Assembly (NCBI RefSeq): GCF_945906775.1
Contig: NZ_CAMDRE010000001.1
Coordinates: 434,001 to 498,000 of the forward strand
DNA length: 64,000 nt
Source: Citrobacter sp. Marseille-Q6884
GTDB taxonomy: Bacteria > Pseudomonadota > Gammaproteobacteria > Enterobacterales > Enterobacteriaceae
Direction: 5' to 3'
Part shown: piece after piece, positions 60,352-64,000 of the stretch
Layout of the letters: the number at the start of each line of letters is the position of its first letter
How positions within the stretch are numbered: the first letter of the stretch is position 1
Made by a program: the position numbers and the translations under genes
The notes under the pieces: model-generated
What the model was told of the DNA's origin: nothing
The model's database searches: none
What the model saw: the letters and a program-made list of their open reading frames with translations, nothing else

Positions 60352-62364
60352 TTAATGCACTTGTTGCGCTGACTCTTGAACTTTTTCACCTTCCGAAATT
60401 TTTAGCGTTTCAGTGTTAATTAACGCATGAATCCGCTTATCGTTAGGCGAGCGTTCGACCAAATGATCTAAGAACTCTTGCCATTGACGTTTTGCTTCGG
60501 AAAGAAGGTCTCCCCATGTAAGGGTTTCGAGTCCATCCTCTTTAAGCTTTTTAACTTTTTTCAAGAATGCAGGATTTTTCTTAGCTATTTTGTCAGCGAC
60601 CAAATAGCCAGTGGCAGTATTAAATCTTGAGCCCGTTGAGCTTTCGAGATGACCACGGAATGTATCTACGTATGTTTCAAACCTGACCAAATGATCTAAA
60701 TCGATGGTTAACCCTGGGCGCATGAACTCAAGGATGAGCAGATGCTCTCCGCTAGCCAAAACTAAATCAACACGCCCATTAAAATCTTCATCCTTATCAA
60801 GACCTGAATCTTTTGCTGCCTCAACGGCTAAGTCACCAACATTTCTTTCCTTAGCAAAGGTTTCCCACTTTGGTGATATTAACCAAGGGTTATTTGCAAT
60901 GTAATCACGCACCGCATTTTCTAACTCACGATTTTTGATTCGTGATTCTAGGCCAATTATTGTATCTAGCTTTGCTTTAACTGATTCTGCTGTATGTAGG
61001 GCTTGAATGGTGTTAGCTTCGATAAGCATAGATAGTAATTTATCACTATCCATATCAGGAACCTCTGCCACTTGCCGGATTAACTCTTTTAAACGACCGC
61101 CTTCCCACGCCGTAAGAATAGAGTTACCTAACTCCTTGAATTGCTCAGCATTAATTTGATTGATGCTTGCCAACTTTTTAAGGGCAGTCATTATAGTTTT
61201 CTTTTCGCTCGGAGCAAGTTTTTCAATTCTCGAGCTAAAGTCAGAAACCTTATCCTCTATGAGCTTCGTTTTTTCTTCAGCCCTTCGGTCTTTCCATATT
61301 CTCAATAAATTGCGAATACGAGCCTTCCCCCACTCTTCAAGGGTTGCTAAATGGTGATGTCCCCAATTCAACCGCTGGCGTTCTGTTGAAATAACATCTT
61401 CATCAAATTCATCAAGATAATCAGCCAATACTGCACCAGTCATATATTCTGGTCCATTTTGACTAGGGAGTCCGCCAGTTAAATTGAACATAAAAGGTCT
61501 TTGTGATAATTTCCCATGGGAAAATATTGAAATCCCCTGCAACTCCTCTTCCTTTATAGTTTCCTTCAAGAAGAAAACTCTCCATTTTATTTGATGGCCT
61601 CCAACCATTTCGGTTCCCCATCCATCTTTATCAATCTCAGTCAGCCCTTCAGGTTTTTCATTTGATTTATAATCTTTAGGGAAAGACATTTCTGATTGAA
61701 TAAGGAAATTTTCCGTCGGAATTACTTTCCCATCAACACTGACATAAAAATTTGCAGCCGCCGCATTAACAGAGAAACGGCGAGCCATAGATGTTGCAAA
61801 AAAATCTGCTGAAATCAAACGTTGTATTTTCAGACCTGTTAATTTAATAGTTGTACCATGTTCTTGTTTTAATTCTTCATTAGGCTCAACTCGATCAATA
61901 ACATCAATGCTAAGCTTAGATGTATTGATATAATCGTCATTCGATGAATCACGAATTTTATCAATATCAAGTACAAATGATGTTTTCTCACCAGTGTCTT
62001 TACTGATAGTTGTTACAGTGATAACGGATGCGATACCAAAACCTGCAAATTTCCCAATACCCTTTCGTCCCATTAATGGTCGTTTTAAATCCCGTGAAAG
62101 AGTTTTTGCATTGTTTTTACGTTTATCATACCCTACTGTCAGAAATTTATTCTGACATTCGTCTTGAGTCATTCCAATACCATTATCTTGAATAGTAATG
62201 GAGAAATCATCATGCGTAGGGAGCGTGATTTTAACTTCAGTAGCATCAGCATCCCATGAGTTAGAAACCATTTCCGCAATAGCTGCTGTTGGGCTTTGAT
62301 ACATTTGTATGCCCAAATGATCAATTATTCTTCCATGGAAATTTAAAAATAAAGAGTTTTCCAT
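60352..62364 (-). CDS. GHKL (MutL/Hsp90/MORC-like) ATPase with nuclease-like C-terminus
   Basis: 670 residues. The N-terminal GHKL ATPase is complete: E31..N35 in EMVSNSWDADA, DNGIGM (60-65), the lid GRKGIGKFAGFG (99-110) and GTTIKLTGL (170-178). A transducer-like region and a helical middle (about 360-480) follow. Residues 480-600 look like a restriction-endonuclease fold: NNPWLISPKWETF, then GRVDLVL (Asp533) and LLILEFMRPG (Glu546). The usual ExK lysine is Met548 here with Arg549 behind it. It lies 4 bases after the methyltransferase gene, so they are one operon. GHKL ATPases of this kind are known beside C5 methylases in restriction-like loci; nuclease activity is inference. Confidence 0.88.
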   Translation of the reverse strand: MENSLFLNFHGRIIDHLGIQMYQSPTAAIAEMVSNSWDADATEVKITLPTHDDFSITIQDNGIGMTQDECQNKFLTVGYDKRKNNAKTLSRDLKRPLMGRKGIGKFAGFGIASVITVTTISKDTGEKTSFVLDIDKIRDSSNDDYINTSKLSIDVIDRVEPNEELKQEHGTTIKLTGLKIQRLISADFFATSMARRFSVNAAAANFYVSVDGKVIPTENFLIQSEMSFPKDYKSNEKPEGLTEIDKDGWGTEMVGGHQIKWRVFFLKETIKEEELQGISIFSHGKLSQRPFMFNLTGGLPSQNGPEYMTGAVLADYLDEFDEDVISTERQRLNWGHHHLATLEEWGKARIRNLLRIWKDRRAEEKTKLIEDKVSDFSSRIEKLAPSEKKTIMTALKKLASINQINAEQFKELGNSILTAWEGGRLKELIRQVAEVPDMDSDKLLSMLIEANTIQALHTAESVKAKLDTIIGLESRIKNRELENAVRDYIANNPWLISPKWETFAKERNVGDLAVEAAKDSGLDKDEDFNGRVDLVLASGEHLLILEFMRPGLTIDLDHLVRFETYVDTFRGHLESSTGSRFNTATGYLVADKIAKKNPAFLKKVKKLKEDGLETLTWGDLLSEAKRQWQEFLDHLVERSPNDKRIHALINTETLKISEGEKVQESAQQVH

Positions 62365-62368
62365 TCTA

Positions 62369-63397
62369 TTATCCTAATTCAATAAGGTGCTTTTTGATTA
62401 CTTCTGCATGACGCTTGATAAACTCTGGAGGTAGCGCATTGCCAATCATAAGAGCAGCTCTATCTTTGCCGTACTTGATTGGGAAGTAATAGTTTTTGGG
62501 AAAAGTTTGCAATAGAGCCGCTTCTCGCAAAGTAATCGCTCTATCTTGTACAGGATGAAGAAACCGTCCTTTAGATGGATTGGTACAACCACTTGTTATT
62601 GTTGGAGATACCGCATCCCATTTCATACGGCCATAAACATCTCTAAATCCGTTAGGATATTTTTTATGACAAGGTAGCCAGTATTCATACGGCAAGTCAG
62701 CACGGCTACCACCATCTTTAGGTACCAGCTTTATTATTTTCATGACTTTTTCAGTTCGATTTTCTTTAATATTATGCAAAAAGTCATCGCTATGCTGTGG
62801 TAATGGCAAATCTCCAATCGCATCCTTAACAGTTACCTTTATGCTGTTTTTTTCTGCTCTTGGTAAATATCCTAATCTTGACGCTAACATTACCATACGT
62901 CGCCTTCTCTGCGGTACTCCAAAGTAAGAAGCATCTTCAATCGCAACTGAATTAGAATCTATGAAGTATCCTAATTGCTTCAATTCATCGCAAAAAATCT
63001 TTATACGGTAATCCTTGGCTAACGCGGGGACATTTTCCAACATCACCACTTTAGGAAGGAAACATTTAACAAAATCCAAAAACGAAAATATCAAATCATT
63101 CCGTTCATCGTTAACTGAGGAATTTTTATTTCTCGTTCTTAAGCTTGAAAAACCCTGACATGGTGGGCATCCCGCAAGCAATTCAAGCTGCCCTTGCTGG
63201 AGACCAAGTTCACTCATGATTTTTGCTGGAGATAGTTCTCGTATATCTCCAGTACGCAATGAAACATCAGGATGATTCTGCATATAGGTTTCAGAAACAA
63301 TAGGCTCCTTTTCGACAGCCGACACTACATCAAAGCCAGCCATCTTAAGACCAACCGTCAGGCCACCTGCGCCGCAGAAGAGATCTATCGCTTTCAT
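62369..63397 (-). CDS. C5-cytosine DNA methyltransferase
   Basis: 342 residues with the C5-methylase motifs in order: I DLFCGAGGLTVGL, IV GCPPCQGFS (catalytic Cys80), VI ENVPAL, VIII QRRRRM (163-167), a short target-recognition region at about 175-270, IX RAITLREAALLQTFP, X GNALPP. It modifies a cytosine in an unknown target sequence using AdoMet. TAAGGA precedes the ATG. The gene is AT-rich compared with the phage structural genes. First gene of the operon with the GHKL ATPase; no ordinary restriction enzyme gene or vsr is present. Confidence 0.95.
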   Translation of the reverse strand: MKAIDLFCGAGGLTVGLKMAGFDVVSAVEKEPIVSETYMQNHPDVSLRTGDIRELSPAKIMSELGLQQGQLELLAGCPPCQGFSSLRTRNKNSSVNDERNDLIFSFLDFVKCFLPKVVMLENVPALAKDYRIKIFCDELKQLGYFIDSNSVAIEDASYFGVPQRRRRMVMLASRLGYLPRAEKNSIKVTVKDAIGDLPLPQHSDDFLHNIKENRTEKVMKIIKLVPKDGGSRADLPYEYWLPCHKKYPNGFRDVYGRMKWDAVSPTITSGCTNPSKGRFLHPVQDRAITLREAALLQTFPKNYYFPIKYGKDRAALMIGNALPPEFIKRHAEVIKKHLIELG

Positions 63398-63448
63398 AAA
63401 ATCCTTATCAAATCTAAACCAATCTGTAACTTTGAAAAATAATGGATG

Positions 63449-63477
63449 AGTATAAATGAGTCACCATGTCGCAGCAA
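63449..63477 (-). promoter_or_regulatory. Promoter of the methyltransferase/GHKL operon
   Basis: On the minus strand TTGCTG, 17 bases, TATACT, a good sigma70 promoter with ideal spacing. It should start about 45 bases before the methyltransferase ATG, giving expression in the lysogen without phage activators. Confidence 0.75.
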
Positions 63478-63607
63478 AAGTATCTTTGTGGAAGCTGGTT
63501 CAGATGTGAGCTGAACGCCAAAGATGTCGCATTTTCGTTGTTAGCAGGTGCATTCATCCCGTTCTTCCAATGTGCAATGCTGACACGTTGTTATTCCATG
63601 GTTTACC

Positions 63608-63629
63608 TTTGTATGCAATCCCATACAAA
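63608..63629. repeat. Inverted repeat TTTGTATG/CATACAAA
   Basis: Two perfect 8-base arms around caatcc, with a third, related gtttgtata at 63660-63668, in the gap between the DinI-like gene and the methyltransferase promoter. It may be a regulator binding site; no function is shown. Confidence 0.4.
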
Positions 63630-63630
63630 A

Positions 63631-63665
63631 TAACCCCATGCCATCAAACATAGGGTTACGGTTTG
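63631..63665 (-). terminator. Hairpin after the DinI-like gene
   Basis: AACCCTATG ... CATGGGGTTATTTTG on the minus strand begins about 20 bases after the DinI-like stop. Likely terminator separating it from the methyltransferase operon. Confidence 0.55.
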
Positions 63666-63680
63666 TATATTTTTCAGGAA

Positions 63681-63983
63681 CTAACGCCAGCTCTCATCTT
63701 CCCATACTTCCTGAAGGATACTATCGAGAGCTTCGCGGTCTGAATCTTTATCGAACCCCATCAACTCAACACCAGTCATAGAACCTTTCTTGACGTTAAC
63801 GCTAGTTGTCGGAAAAACTGACTGTATTCGCTTGGTCAATTCACTCTGAAAAGCATCAATCACAGGCTGGCCGACTATTTGATCTTTATCTAATGTGATA
63901 TTTACTCTCACCTTGCCCTCCTTCGCAAAGGTTTCATCAACAGGCGGCGCGGAAAAAACAACAGAAAAATTATTGTTTTTCAT
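63681..63983 (-). CDS. DinI-like family protein
   Basis: 100 residues. From KVRVNITLDKDQ to SILQEVWEDESW it follows the DinI fold of E. coli (about 80 aa): beta strand, helix FQSELTKRIQSVFP, two strands, helix. DinI modulates RecA filaments, and in phage 186 the antirepressor Tum, which has a DinI-like C-terminal part, lies near cos in the same region. This protein is shorter than Tum and has only the DinI part, so it may tune SOS or induction. AGAGGCAA precedes the ATG; its promoter lies outside the window. Confidence 0.85.
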   Translation of the reverse strand: MKNNNFSVVFSAPPVDETFAKEGKVRVNITLDKDQIVGQPVIDAFQSELTKRIQSVFPTTSVNVKKGSMTGVELMGFDKDSDREALDSILQEVWEDESWR

Positions 63984-64000
63984 TAAGTTGCCTCTTGCTA

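Noticed and set aside
63398..63680. LexA box in front of the methylase operon
   Set aside because: I searched for CTGT-N8-ACAG and found no acceptable match; a constitutive-looking sigma70 promoter is present instead.

Overview
The window is enterobacterial chromosome, most likely Citrobacter. Gene order follows the E. coli/Salmonella backbone almost gene for gene (ygiN-parE-yqiA-cpdA-yqiB-nudF-tolC-ygiBC ... hldE-glnE-ygiF-ygiM-cca-uppP-folB-plsY-ttdRABT ... tsaD-rpsU-dnaG-rpoD-mug-ileX). REP and ERIC repeats and an ibs/sib pair also point to this group. A complete urease operon between ttdT and tsaD is absent from E. coli K-12 and suggests a urease-positive Citrobacter; the genus call is inference, and the species is not decided by the sequence.

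Host part, 1-38361. Positions 1-8296 hold the end of ygiN, parE, the minus-strand nudF-yqiB-cpdA-yqiA run, and the plus-strand tolC-ygiB-ygiC run. Positions 8358-12343 hold ygiD, zupT, a small membrane-protein gene, ribB with an FMN riboswitch, ubiK and glgS. A 19-codon Ibs-type toxin gene opposed by a Sib-type antisense RNA lies at 12668-12812. Positions 12894-22830 carry hldE, glnE, ygiF, ygiM, cca, uppP, folB and plsY. Positions 22861-27039 are the L-tartrate fermentation locus (regulator ttdR, dehydratase ttdAB, antiporter ttdT). Positions 27123-32091 are ureDABCEFG. Then come tsaD and the rpsU-dnaG-rpoD operon, with an ERIC element between rpsU and dnaG, followed by mug and the ileX tRNA.

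Prophage part, 38362-64000. A P2-family prophage starts directly behind ileX and runs off the right edge. The whole virion module is present: ogr, D, U, T, E/E' (with a -1 frameshift site), FII, FI, G, H, I, J, W, V, S, R, lysC, lysB, K, Y, X, L, M, N, O on the minus strand, and P and Q on the plus strand, followed by a cos-like sequence near 60221-60238. Integrase, repressor and replication genes must lie beyond 64000. lysA is missing.

Two AT-rich cargo insertions occupy the positions where P2 carries its own immunity genes. Between V and S (the Z/fun position) is one plus-strand gene for a 287-residue protein of unknown function. Between cos and the replication region (the tin/old position) is a tight two-gene operon: a C5-cytosine DNA methyltransferase and a 670-residue GHKL (MutL/Hsp90/MORC-like) ATPase whose C-terminal part resembles a restriction-nuclease domain with an altered active site. 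Next to it is a DinI-like gene, at the place where phage 186 carries its SOS antirepressor tum. The methyltransferase-ATPase pair is the best candidate for an unusual defence (restriction-like) system, and the 287-residue protein is the second.
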